Shown here: positions 10,223 to 21,896 of the stretch, in pieces
How the letters are laid out: each line of letters opens with the position of its first letter
Position numbering within the stretch: position 1 is the first letter of the stretch
From: Smallanthus sonchifolius
Taxonomy: Eukaryota; Streptophyta; Magnoliopsida; Asterales; Asteraceae
DNA: 64,000 bases
Assembly: GCA_023525975.1 (NCBI GenBank)
Contig: CM042039.1
Coordinates: 19,188,501-19,252,500, forward strand
Direction of reading: 5' to 3'
Notes under the pieces: model-generated
What the model was told of the DNA's origin: nothing
Databases searched by the model: none
The model's input: the letters and a program-made list of their open reading frames with translations, nothing else
Made by a program: the position numbers and the translations under genes

Positions 10223-13200
10223 TCATTCAGGATTGAACATTCCGACCATGTTGACAAGATGTTCAAAACGAGTACGATCAAAAGCTTTGGTGAAAAGATC
10301 AACAAAATTATCATCCGTGTGAACTTTTACAAGTTCAATTAGATGCTTTTCAGCATAGTCACGGATGAAATGGTGACAAATTTCAATATGCTTAGTTTTG
10401 GAATGTTTCACCGGGTTGTTTGTGATACATGGTGGCTGTGTTGTTAATGAACATAGGAGTGCTAGTGTAATTTAAGCCGTAATATCTCAATTGCTGTTGA
10501 ATCCATAAGATCTGAGAGCAACATCTTGCAGCAGCAATGTACTCTGCTTCGCATGTTGAGATAGAAACTGTTGACTGCTTCTTACACTGCCATGAAACCA
10601 GCCTGTCTCCTAGGAATTGACATCCACCTGAGGTTGATTTTCTATCGAGATTACAACTGCCATAATCAGAATCAGTGTAAGCTTTAAAATCAAACGGCTG
10701 ATGTTTTGAATACCATAGACCTAATCAGGGTTTTCCTTTCAGGTATCTGAATATTCTCTTTACAGCGATCATATGTGATTCCTTCGGTTGTGACTGAAAC
10801 CTTGAACACAAGCAGGCGACAAACATAATGTCGGGTCTTGAAGCTGTGAGATACATAAGGGATCCAATCATTCCTTGGTACAATCTACAATCCACATCCT
10901 TTCCTTCTTTATCAGGATGTAAACCATGATTGACTGGAATAGGTGTGCCATAAGATGTACAATCATTTATTTTGTATTTGGACAAAATGTCTTGGACATA
11001 CTTAGTTTGATGCAGATAAATGCCATCTTCCCTTTGACTGACTTGCAGTCCAAAGAAAAAGGACATTTCACCCATGTTGCTCATTTCAAACTTGGACTTC
11101 ATCACCTGCTCAAATTCCTTACACATCTCTTTATTGGTAGACCCAAAAATGATATCATCAACGTATACTTGTACCAGTAGAATATCACCTCATGCTTTTC
11201 GTATGAAGAAAGTCGAGTCAATTTGTCCTCGATCGAAACCATTGGACAATAGATGCTTTGACAGAGTCTCATACCACGCTCTTGGTGCTTGATGAAGACC
11301 ATAAAGTGCTTTGTCAAGCTTATATACTTTATCCTAGTATAACGGGTCTTCAAAACTAGGTGGTTGAGTGACATAGACTTCTTCATGTACTTTACCATAC
11401 AGAGAGGCACTTTTTACATCTAGTTGAAAGACCTTGAAGCCGACAAAAGATGCATAAGCCATAAATAATCAGATGGCCTCAAGTCTAGCAACTGGTGCAT
11501 AGACTTCTGTATAATCCAGACCTTCTTGTTGGTAAAAACGTTGAATAACCAACCTTGCTTTATTTTTCACTACAATGTGTCTATCGTCAGTTTTGCACTT
11601 GAACACCCATCTGGTTCCAATTGGATGTACACCTCTTGGTAAATCAACTAGATCCCAAACATGTAGTTTTCTGAATTGAGACAGTTCTTCTTGCATATCC
11701 TCAATCCAACAATTTCCAGTTAGAGCCTCTTTGATATTCTTAGGCTCTATTTAGGATACGAAGACAACCTTTAAATATGTTTCTAAGATACCCGTGTTAA
11801 GAGTCTCAGCATAAAGACTGGTGTTTTTAGTTACAGTTCTGTGACGAGTTTGAACACCGACATTAGGATCACCAATAATGTTTTCAATTGGATGATTCTT
11901 ATGAATTCTTGTCTCTGGTGCAATGGTTTCTTGAATATTTGTTTCAAGATTCGTGCCTATCTCCCCCATATCATTTACGCCTGAAGATGTTTCATTGTAA
12001 ATAGGATCAACTGGAACTTCGTTTATGAATTGAACTCCGTCTTGTTTAGTATGAGTATCTTCTTCAGTGTCACTTTCATGTGTTCCTGATGTAGATGCAA
12101 CATCGGAACAAGGGCTTGGAATAGGTACAGTTGTTCTTGTTAAGAAATTGGAGTTGTCTTCGCCACTACAATATTGATACAGCATTGCAGCATCGTCAGC
12201 AGATAAATCATGAAGATTGAAAGACTTGAAAAGATTATCATAATCAAAACCCCAAGCTGGACCTACAGGTTCTGGTGGACTGCTGTATTTACTGTAATCC
12301 ACTTCGAACCATTCTTCGACAGTACGAATTTCAGTATTGTACACTCTTTTGCAAGGTGAGTTGGCAACATATCCTAAGAAGATGCCTTCTACTGATTTAG
12401 CATGAAACTTTGATTGTCGATCTTTGTGTTGTAACAATAGAGAACATGGACTACCAAAAGGAATTAGGTAGTCAACCTTAGGAGGTCGATTATTGATTTG
12501 TTCATAGCTTGTTTTGTTGTGTCTTTTCACTACCAGAACTCTATTCAATACGTGACAAACTGTATTAATAGCTTCTGCCCAAAATGTGATTGGAAGCTTG
12601 GCATCTGACAGCATTGTACGTGTAGTGTCAATTATCAATTAGAGTTCTGTTCTTCCGTTCTGCAACTCCACTCTGCTGAGGAGTGTATGGTGCACTAAAT
12701 TCTTGATGAATACCTTTCTTGAGACAGAAAATAACCATCAAATTATTTTTAAATTCGGTGCCATTGTCACTCTGAATTCTTCTGACCTTTAGTTTGCATA
12801 AGGATTCTAGATTCAGAATCAAATATTGAAGAATTTCAGCAGTCTCATCTTTAGTACCTAAGAAATGTACCCAAGAAAAACGTGAGTAATCATCAGTAAC
12901 AACCAAACAATATGACTTTCCTCCAATACTCTTTATGCTTATGGGCCCAAAAAAATCCATATGTAAGAGCTCCAAAGGGGTATCAATAGAGTTTTGGGTC
13001 TTTGGCTTATGAGATTTCCGTTTTTGTTTTCCCTTTTTGCAAGACATACAATCATCTACAACGGAAAATCTGAATTTAGGAACACCAATTACCAAACCAT
13101 TTCGGACAAGATGATTAATTTTTCTATATGACAGGTGTCCGAGTTTCCTATGCCATAAGATTGAGTCAATTTCAGTTGCTTTAGATATTAAACAAGTTGC

Positions 13201-13605
13201 AACTGAGGAAGTGGTTGTTGCCACACTCATATCGATCTGGTACGTGTCGTTTGTTCTTGGTGCACGCATCAAAATCCATTCTTTTGGAATCACGAAACCA
13301 GCCTTGAGAACCAGACATTCAAATTTGTTGAACATCACTAAGTACTCTTTGTCACACATATGAGAAACACTTAACAAATTGTGTTTTAACTGCTCACAGT
13401 AGTTGACATTGTCAAAACTAATACACCCATTAGTAACCACGCCTTGACGTGTGATACTTCCACCTTTCTCGCCTGCAAAGGCCACATAACCACCTATGAA
13501 TGGTTTAATGTCTTGTAGAAGGGCCATGTTGCCTGTCATGTGCCGGGAACAACCACTATCAACATACCAACGATTAGAAACCGATCCCCTAGGTTGTCCC
13601 TGCAC
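10223..13605 (-). pseudogene. Copia element A pol: protease, integrase, reverse transcriptase, RNase H
   Basis: The reading is broken into several frames but complete in order. Protease: WYVDSGCSRHMTG near 13565. Integrase: the HHCC zinc motif (HRKLGH ... CMSC), then the DDE core at LLHMDFFGP, SDNGTEF and VAERKNRTL (13150-12640). A GKQ-type linker region and an insert rich in acidic residues follow (12600-11750). Reverse transcriptase: WDLVDLPRG and ARLVIQRF near 11600, and the catalytic YVDD near 11160. RNase H ends at 10223 after TKAFDRTRFEHLVNMVG. Stops or frameshifts near 12630, 11740, 11460, 11330, 11190 and 10725 show that it is inactive. Order PR-INT-RT-RH defines Ty1/copia. Confidence 0.85.
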
Positions 13606-15337
13606 ATATCACACAAATTTGTTAGATTTGGAGACCCAAGCCATTGTGGTATTGGGTCGTCCATTTTTCTCAAAGTACACAACTCAATTAATTCACAGTC
13701 ATGGTGATAAAAAATGGGTGACTCTTTTGGTGAGTCAGAATTAGAATCTTGAGAACCAACTATTTTCTTTCTCCAAATTTGTTTTTGTTGATCAACAAGT
13801 GTTCTAAGGTTAGAAAAAGTTTTTCTTAGTTGATTACCTGTTAGCTGTTGTCCTAATTTTCTCAAACTTTTATTCCTTCTCCTCATCTGTGGTCTACACA
13901 ATCTTACCTCATAAGATCGTGTATTACCAAAGATAGATACACGCGGAACCACAGACTCTTTGTTCCTTCTCTCAGTAAATGGCTTAGACTTAACCATATA
14001 CTGGACTGAAGTTTTTGAAACTTGAGTTTTGAATTGTTTTCTTGGTGGAGTTTTCAAGGATACGACCAGTTTTGGAACAACGGGTCGTTTCTCTTGATTC
14101 TTATAAGGACAATTCATCAGAATATGTCCAAATGTTTCACAATGAAAACAATTCCTTCTTTCTTTGAAAGGTCTCCTTTAAGGCTCACTGTTTTGGATGT
14201 AGAAGGTTTATTCTGACCAGTGTTAGAATTAGTTTGATGAACCACAGGTGAAGTTTTACCAGATGTTAATTGAATTTTAGGAGTGTAGTGCTTATCAATG
14301 TTTTCTTGAAAATTCTTTCCAAGTTTGTTAGCAAATGTCTCCTTTTTGGCTTGCTTTATGGTTTTGAAATCTCCATAAAGCATCTTTTTCAATTTATCAT
14401 TTGATTCAATTAAACCAGGTTCAGTGAAAATACAATTGTCTCGATTGTTGACAACGTTTTTGTTGATTTTAGGTTCAATAAACAATTCTTCTGAAACAAT
14501 ACCACCAATTTTGTTATTTTCTGAACATTCGTCAGAATAAAACTCTTCATCTGAAGATGTGTTATCCTTACTTGAGGATTCATCAAGAAAGGATAGATCA
14601 ATGTCGACTGGCCCATTGATAAATGTCCCATTAACTGGTGGTGGAATGGCATTAGTACCTAAACCTATATCATTTACTTGTCGTACAACCGATTCATAAT
14701 GTTCCACCACGAAACGAGAATTTCTCAATTTTTCCACTTAACTTCAGAATTTCATTATGATGTTTGGCTATTTCGACATTCTTTTTCTCTAACTCTTTGT
14801 AGGCAACATCTAAATGAAATTGTTGTTCACTTAGTTTTATGGAAAAATCATGTTTGTCTTTTCTGAGATTTTCAATTGATTCTTTAAAACGTTTTTCATT
14901 TTCTTTATAGCTTAGAGCTGCACTACGTAGAGGTTCGAGTTGATCTTGAATTTTATCATTTTCACCTTTTAGTTTTAAACAATTATTACAGAGAATGACA
15001 ATAAAAGAATTAGAATCTACCTCAGTTGATGAACTGGATGCTTCTCCAATAGCCATCAAAGCCAATGATGATCCCTGTTGCTCTGCAGCAGCAACTGTTT
15101 CCCTCTCTACAGCTTTGATCATCTCTATGATTTCTACCATCAAACCCATGTGAGTGTGTGCAACAATGGCATCTTCAAGATGAACTCCCCAGTCGTAACT
15201 ATCGTCTTGTTGAGCTACCAGTGCATTAGATGAAGTTCCTTGATTTTGACTTCGGTTGTTACCAAAGCTCTATTTGTTGTAATTCTGGTTGCTTCCTGAA
15301 CTTGGTTGAATGAAACCAGAAGCTGGTGCCTTGTATT
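13606..15337 (-). pseudogene. Copia element A gag, C-terminal half (after the element B insertion)
   Basis: At 15337 the gag frame resumes (YKAPASGFIQPSSG) exactly where the fragment on the other side of element B stops, next to the duplicated GTATT. There is one in-frame stop near 15270. Next comes a coiled coil (about 15060-14700, KENEKRFKES-like heptads), an acidic region, a second zinc knuckle CFHCETFGHILMNC near 14150-14110, and a basic tail (14110-13610) leading to the protease. There are frameshifts near 14730 and 14115. The architecture of coiled coil between two zinc knuckles recurs in elements B and C. Confidence 0.75.
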
Positions 15338-15552
15338 TGTAGGTCCCCCGGTGTTAGATCGATTGACGTATAGGAGATGAAACCAATCAACAGAGTGCGG
15401 AATCCTCTGTGATTAGCTTGAACAAGATGACTAGATACGATGAGAACAAACACAAGTATATAAAACTTTGTCTATTAGCATCAAACAACCGATTACAAAG
15501 GGTTTTCTCTCAAGAACTTGTTCAGACCTAGTTTCTACAAGAACCCTAACAG

Positions 15553-15562
15553 CTATTTATAC
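15553..15562 (-). promoter_or_regulatory. TATA box in element B 3' LTR
   Basis: The minus strand reads GTATAAATAG, 25 bp downstream of the nearest palindrome. The same arrangement exists at 29207-29216 in the 5' LTR. Confidence 0.65.
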
Positions 15563-15586
15563 TCACAGACTCAGGTTGCGTACTTG

Positions 15587-15642
15587 CTAAGTACGCAGGA
15601 CAAACTCTCCCTGCGTACTTGCTAAGTACGCATCCACTAAAA
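15587..15642. repeat. Two palindromes upstream of the TATA box (element B 3' LTR)
   Basis: Each is stem TGCGTACTT, loop GCT, complementary arm; starts at 15587 and 15622 (35 bp apart). Both stems are perfect. Confidence 0.97.
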
Positions 15643-15755
15643 CAACCGAAAACACACATGAACAAAGACTCGACTATACAGCTCGATCAGATACAAACGA
15701 CTCTCATAAACTACAAACAATCTTCAAGCTGCTTGTCACAAAACATGCTCCAACA

Positions 15756-17865
15756 AACTCCCCCTTGACAACAGCTCTGAAGATGTTTGTCACATGCTTC
15801 CAAATAAGCTCTAACAGACTCCCCCTTGACAACAGCTTCAGAAGTCTTCAGAAGTTGTGTTCAAGTCTGCTCACATCATGAAGTCCAGTCTGTATCTTCA
15901 GTCCTTGCCTAGTATATCTGCACTTAATCTCGAACAAGACATAAGAAAGAGAACTAATTGTCTACATTCAAGGATTCTCAAACACTTAATTTCCCAAGTC
16001 ATAAAAAATGTGAACTTCATGGAAGTTTAGAATATATATATATATATATATATTTTTTAAATAAATGAGAAAGAGATTAGAATATACAGGAAAATAACAA
16101 AGTTATTTACAGAAAGCTATTTACCAAGCAACTTCTTTTTGTTCAAGAGTCGCGAGAAAGGGGATCATACCAGATACAAATTGAATGACACACACATTGA
16201 ACTAACTTCTATGGGTTCTAGTATCAATTTCAGCCTTAATCATGAACTGCAAACAGTTAGATAATTCATTATATTTCATTATTTCAAGATTAAATAGCAA
16301 TGATACTATAGACATCATAGAAAATGGGATCATATCATGAATTTCCAAGGTGTTGCAATTTAAACCCCATAGCATATAATTTAAGTTGCCGATATTATAA
16401 GACTTGAAACTAAAATCATGTTTAGTCCCTAATTTCGTGTGATTATGGTACTTTTAGTAGATATCATCGTGTTACCCACAATCTAAGTCTTTATCTATCC
16501 TCAAGACATGCTAGACTTCATTCAGACATTCAATCTTTACAGTGATGAAGCTGTTTTAGCACAGGAAAATATCCAAGTGGATGACACCTTAATATATGTA
16601 TTTTTTTTATCTTTCAAATACTTTGCATTTGCAAAGATTGACTCATGTTTTGATCACTTGATCAACACATTTATTTAGGTGAGATGAACACTCCAGGTCA
16701 TTGCGTAAACAAAGCAGAGGAGGTCATCTCTGAATTAAATTCCAATTCTATGCTTGTGGCATATGCATGAAATCAATCCAATTGTGCTAAAACTTCTTCA
16801 TGACGGTAATCTCATAAAATATCTAAGATTCATCACACAATCTATATCTGATAGAGCTCACCATAGATGTTAAACATACTTAGACGTGGGTTTACGTCAC
16901 AGATGAATCATGTTAATTATATTTTCACACTACTCAAGTTATAAACACGCTTATAGCCTATCAACAATCCAAATTACACACCTTTATTCTATTTTAGTAA
17001 TTTTCTAATAAATCAGGTAATCATGAGACAATCATTTCCCATTTGTGCAGTCTTAGATGTTTAGATCAACATAAACTTCAATTAAACACTTAAATTACCA
17101 TTTCAGTCAAATCCTATGGTCTAGTGTGTCAAACAATCACCTGATGTACTATCATTTCCCCTAAAACTTCAAACGACCTTGATTTTTTTCAAAATTTTCT
17201 ATATATATGTATATATATTTTTTATAGATTTTTGTTTTAAGATCTGTACAAAATTAAAAGAAATGTACCAAATAAAAGGAACTGTAGATATGAAAGTAAA
17301 TTAAATTAAAAAGACCTTAAATGAAAGAAAAATAAAAAATAAAAAATAAACACTTCCATGAAATTTTTTTTTTCTTTTTAACTTGGGCAAAATGTTCAAG
17401 ATGAGATAGAAGATATCATCAGAAGTTACCAATAACAGTGATATGTCAACACAATAAAAATTAAAATTTTATCACCTGAGTGGTAGACTCCCCCTGTCCA
17501 GATGACTCCCCTTGAACACTAGAACTAGGTACAACATCAAAAGCTTGATGCCCACTCACCTACTTCTTGTGTCAAGATTCATTGTCATCTTAGACTCATC
17601 TACTGTGTGACCTCAAAATCCAGATACCTTCTTCAACTTCTCCCTCTAAGCATCAAGTCGTTGAAATATCTCAACAACTCATTTAGTGCAATGGTTATGC
17701 CATGTCGCCACATCCAACTGATTTTTGACATTTTGTAGAAGTGTGACATGCCTATTATGTGCCATGAAACAACCACTATCGACCTACATCAAATCAATGT
17801 TAATAAAGAAAAATTTCAGGTAATAGTTCTCTTTGGTTGACCCTGCACATACCAAAACAAACACA
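15756..17865 (-). other. 3' non-coding region of element B with duplicated polypurine tract
   Basis: Directly beside the LTR, the minus strand carries CAAGGGGGAGTT (15756-15767). A second copy with the same flanking context (ACTCCCCCTTGACAACAGCT on the plus strand) lies near 15808-15830, about 52 bp away. Multiple polypurine tracts before the 3' LTR are a known Sirevirus trait. The rest has no coding potential; a TA microsatellite sits at 16028-16051. Motif order in 16010-16480 parallels element A at 9000-9430. A pol gene is absent. Confidence 0.7.
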
Positions 17866-19980
17866 TTAATTTGAAATAGAAACCCAAGCCATCGTTGTCT
17901 TGGGTCGTCCATCTTTACCAATATAACTCACTTCTCTAAGTTCACAATCAAGCCCGTCATCAAGTTGTGGTGATTGTAACTTAGAGTTAGAATCAGAATC
18001 AGAGACTGGATCTTTTCTTTTCCAAACCTTCTTGTTTTGAACCTCTTTCTTTTGAAAACTTTGGTGTTTTGAAAACTCAGGTACAACCGTTTTGTGGCTA
18101 TACTCTGTAAAATCAGGTTTTGAAAAATTTGGTCTTTCACCAGTTAGCTTTCCAGAAACAGGTTTTTGATCAAACTTACCCTCAAGAAATTCTCTTTCTA
18201 ATTTTCTCAAACGTTTGTTCAGTCTCCGTTTTTGTGGTTTAGAAAGCTTCACCACAGGTGTCTCAAATGTTGTTCACCAACTGATTTGGGCACATTTAGA
18301 CTAGCCTTTGGTATTCTACCAGGCTGTCTTTTTGAGATACCTTTCTTCTGAACTGGTGGTCTTTTATCTTTCTGAACCCGTGGAGCAACAAATCTGTCCA
18401 CTAGTTTGACCGGTGGCTTCACAGATGATTTAACTTGTTGTGGATCAACTGGTTTCTTACTCTGGTTCTTGTGAGGACACTTCACCACAATGTGTCCTAC
18501 AATACCACAATGAAAACAAGCTCTCTTCTCTTTGTAAGTCCTCCTGTAAGGCTCATTTGATATGCTATTTGAGGACTCGACATGATGAACAGGAGAATTT
18601 GTTTGGTGAACATTTGGTTTACCCGATGGTAATTGGCTTTTGGGAGTGTAGTATTTTTGCAAATTTTCTTTATAGCCAAGCCCGTAGTAAGCTGAAAAAG
18701 CTTCCTTTTTAACTTGATTAATGTTTTTATAACCCCCGTAAAGCATTACCTTAAGTTTATCATTTGTTTCAATGACACAGGTTCAGTTAAAATGCAGTTA
18801 TCACCATTAGTGATAATGTTTTTGTGGACTTTCTGTTCAGTCAGCAACTCCTCAGAGACTACTCCTTCAGGGCAAGTGTCAACCGACCCATCTTCAGAGG
18901 CAGTAACATACTCCTCACTAGATGTAGAGTTAGCCTTACTTGAGGATTCATCCTTTCTAGGGGAATCATCCTTATCAGAGGACTCATCTAGACAAGTGAG
19001 ATCAATGTCTATCAAGCTATTGACAAACTTTCCACTTATTGGTGGAGGAATGGCATTGGTACCAAGACCTATACCCTTCATTTTCCTCACTACTGATTCG
19101 TAGTGCTCCACCACAAAGCGAGAGTTTTTCAACTTCTCATTTGTACATTTTAATTGTAGGATCTCATTTTGCAGTTTGTTGATTTCATTGTTCCGTTTTT
19201 CTAACCCCCTATACGCAATATCCAAGTGAACTTGTTGCTCACTTATTTGTAAAGAATATTCACATTTTTCCTTTTTTAATGTTTCAACAGATTCTTTAAA
19301 ACGTTTTTCGTTTGCTTTGTAATTATGAGCTGCCATAGTTAGGGGTTCGATTTTGTCTTGGAGCTTAGAAATTTCATGCTTTAGCTCTAGACATTTAGAA
19401 CAAGAAATAACAGCAAAAGAGTTAGAATCTACCTCATTTGACAAACAAGATGCCTCTCCAATCGCCATGAGAGCAACAGCAGTGACAGACTCTTCTTGGT
19501 CAGCTACAGAAGCTTCCCTTTCTTCTTCAAGAGGAATTTCACATTCATTTTTTTATCCTTTTGAGCAACCGAAGATTTTGGTGAATCCACATAATTCATT
19601 GTCTTTACTTTCTCGTTCAAGCATCCTTCACACTTCATTTGAACTGCTTCCCATAAGCTTTTTGAAGTGTAGTAACTGCTAAATTTATAGTTGAATTCTT
19701 GTGAAAAAGCCATTTCAAGAACCTCTCTAGTCTTCTTTTCTCTATCAAATTCTTTCTTTTCTTTCACCGTGAACTTTGATGGAGGTTTTGGAGTGTTCGG
19801 ATCACCCAAGAAAGTGTAAGTAGGAGGGGTATATTCTTCCTCTATTGGTTTCCAAAAACCTTCATCGGTCAAAGAAACGTACTTAGAAAGCCGAGCTTTC
19901 CAAGTAGTATAATCATTTAGAGATACGAGTCTAGGAGGCGGGGGCCATGTTCCAAACTCATTCTTATAACACAACATCAT
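17866..19980 (-). pseudogene. Copia element B gag, frameshifted
   Basis: It starts at 19980 and includes the UBN2/retrotransposon-gag N-terminal domain (NDYTTWKARLSKYVS). A frameshift near 19504 and an internal deletion compared with element A remove the first zinc knuckle. Next come a coiled coil (19468-19100), an acidic Ser-rich stretch, a zinc knuckle CFHCGIVGHIVVKC near 18510-18470 and a basic tail ending at 17866. Frame changes at about 18746 and 18250 interrupt it. The frame ends in a tryptophan-containing stretch similar to that before element A's protease, but no protease follows. Gag would package RNA; without pol, B must have used enzymes supplied in trans. Confidence 0.75.
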
Positions 19981-19994
19981 TGTAACACTTAAAC

Positions 19995-20026
<32 letters not shown>

Positions 20027-20080
20027 ACTAAGTACGCAGGAACAAATATAAGTACGCAGGAACAAAATTAAGTACGCAGG
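19981..20080 (-). repeat. Element B leader, proximal part: half-site repeats and poly-T
   Basis: On the plus strand a T run (about 19998-20025) is followed by three copies of AAGTACGCAGGAACAAA-like words near 20031, 20051 and 20070. A fourth copy follows the Athila element (28666-28689). The word is one arm of the LTR palindrome, here used as a direct repeat of about 20 bp in the leader. The Athila element integrated inside it, at GCAGG. Confidence 0.8.
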
Positions 20081-21736
20081 TGATAGGGTGCGAAAGCACA
20101 CGTCTTTATTCCTTTGTTTTAATGTGTTCTAAGTAGTTTTATATTAGTTTTGAGTCAATTTTATGTACATTTGAGTCGTTGGTCTTATTTGTAGGAGCCC
20201 GGGAATATTAATGAAGAATACGTGAAGAAAACGAGCGAAGAAACGAAGCCCGGAAAAGTCCAAAGATCAAAAGACAATTTTCTGAAATTTAGGTCTCTCG
20301 CGGTACGCGAGAGACGAGTGTAATAATTCTCGCGGTACGCGGGAAACTCCAGGAATCCGCCCGACTATTTTGGTCCTCGCGGTATGCGAGGATCCAGTCA
20401 ACCTTCTCTCGCGGTACGCGAGAGGGCCGTTTTCCGCAAAACCCTAATTTTCTAAATTAAAAAGATTTAAACGGCCATTATGAGGTAGTTCGATTCTAAG
20501 CCGTTCCAGGAAAGAAAAGAGGCGATTTTGGGAGTTTGGAAGAAGATTGAAGCTTAAAGATTAAAGCTTTGGATTCCGGGTTCGTAGTTATACGTTCTAG
20601 GTTTTAAAGACTTGATTTTTATCTTTGATTTTATGTTTTGAACCTATGGATCTTGCTATTTGCTTCTGTGTAGATGTTCTTAGTATGATTCTAGGCTAGA
20701 TCCTTGATCTACCTAGGTCAATATGATGATTATGTGTTAAAGTTTCGATTTTTATTCGGTTTTTGGATTTGAATGTTGGATTTATGATGTAGTAAAGGTT
20801 TGAGTTTGTTTATGTGTGATGTTAGTGCATGTTTAATTCTGATTATGTGGTTGATTATGCTTTTCTGCGTTGATTGTGGTTGTCTGCCAGTTTGATCTTC
20901 GTTTCTGGTTCATAGACTTTAGGGTTTGTGAGTTAGAGTGGTGTCTAGACGTAGTAGCCATAGAAAACCTAGTTAATTACTGATTAGAAGTGAATGTGTG
21001 TCCTAGTTCAATACCCGAGAGGTGAGAATTAGTCGTTTAGTCTTCGTCATTAGGAATCCGAGTGTCAGCTGTCTGAGAGGAAGTTGGTATTAGGTGTCTA
21101 GTGATAGTTGCTATCCGAATCATAGTATCCATTCTAGAACTACCCCATGCATTCCTTGAGTGTATGGTAAGCGGTGAGACTGAGAGGTAATCCGTTTATT
21201 AGGGTACTTGTCATAGTAGGAAATACCCGAGAGGTGATCCGATCATCTGGTGAGTTAATATCCTTAGGTTGTCTTCTGGTCACATCCCGAGACCGAGAGT
21301 GATCGGGAATCCACTAGATATCTTTTAGGTGTTATATCTTTAGAAACCCAGATCCAACCTAGTTCCAAAACCGATAGAAGTTGAGCTTTACACATAGGAT
21401 TCCGACCTAGGTAGTGACCTCTCCATTCTTGATTTCATCTTTAGTTTACTCTTGATAGCTTGAATTGTCCTTAGTTTATTGCATTCTTAGTTAATCTTTA
21501 GTGTAGTAAACCCCCCAATCAATTAATCATATTAAGTCCTAGTTAGAGTCTAATTTAGTTATTCAGTGTCTTTTGGGTTCGATATCCGGACTTCGTTAGG
21601 CTATATTGCATTGATCGGTACACTTGCCGGTTGTGTGGTCTAGTTTTAGGTCTAGTCTAGGTTTTATAAATTTAAAGCTAGAGAGTCTAGATTAGGTTTT
21701 ATTTGATAGTTTTTATAGACCGTCTGGACGACATCA
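20081..21736 (+). mobile_element. 5' LTR of the Athila-like element
   Basis: 1656 bp. It contains four CGCGGTACGCG hairpins between 20293 and 20424. The remainder is non-coding. Confidence 0.93.
20293..20424. repeat. Four CGCGGTACGCG hairpins, 5' LTR copy
   Basis: 20293-20315 (perfect 10-bp stem GTCTCTCGCG, loop GTA), 20327-20345 (one wobble pair), 20374-20392 (loop GGTAT, the core reads CGCGGTATGCG) and 20406-20424 (stem CTCTCGCG, loop GTA). The stems differ outside the core but stay complementary, which points to selection or gene conversion on pairing rather than simple duplication. Confidence 0.95.
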
Positions 21737-21742
21737 TGTTTT

Positions 21743-21759
21743 TGGCGCCGTTGCCGGGG
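21743..21759 (+). other. Primer-binding site of the Athila-like element (tRNA-Asp)
   Basis: TGGCGCCGTTGCCGGGG, six bases after the LTR end, is complementary to the 3' end of plant tRNA-Asp, the usual Athila primer. Confidence 0.85.
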
Positions 21760-21896
21760 ACACTTGGCAATAGCAATATTAGCTTTGACTAGTTCTTTGT
21801 TTGATTTTTGGTTTATTTGAGTCTTTTGTTTTCTTTTAAGTCTTGTGTGCTACTTGTGAGTCTTTATTCTGTTTCCTTCTTAGAGTCTTTCTGTTT

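Larger units (their letters stand above)
15338..15755 (-). mobile_element. 3' LTR of copia element B
   Basis: 418 bp; it contains two perfect palindromes (15587-15607 and 15622-15642) and a minus-strand TATA box (15553-15562). The downstream side on the minus strand is the element A gag. Confidence 0.92.

Noticed and set aside
21843..21896. Upstream start for the Athila gag frame
   Set aside because: The frame is open there but has no ATG; the first Met is at 21897.
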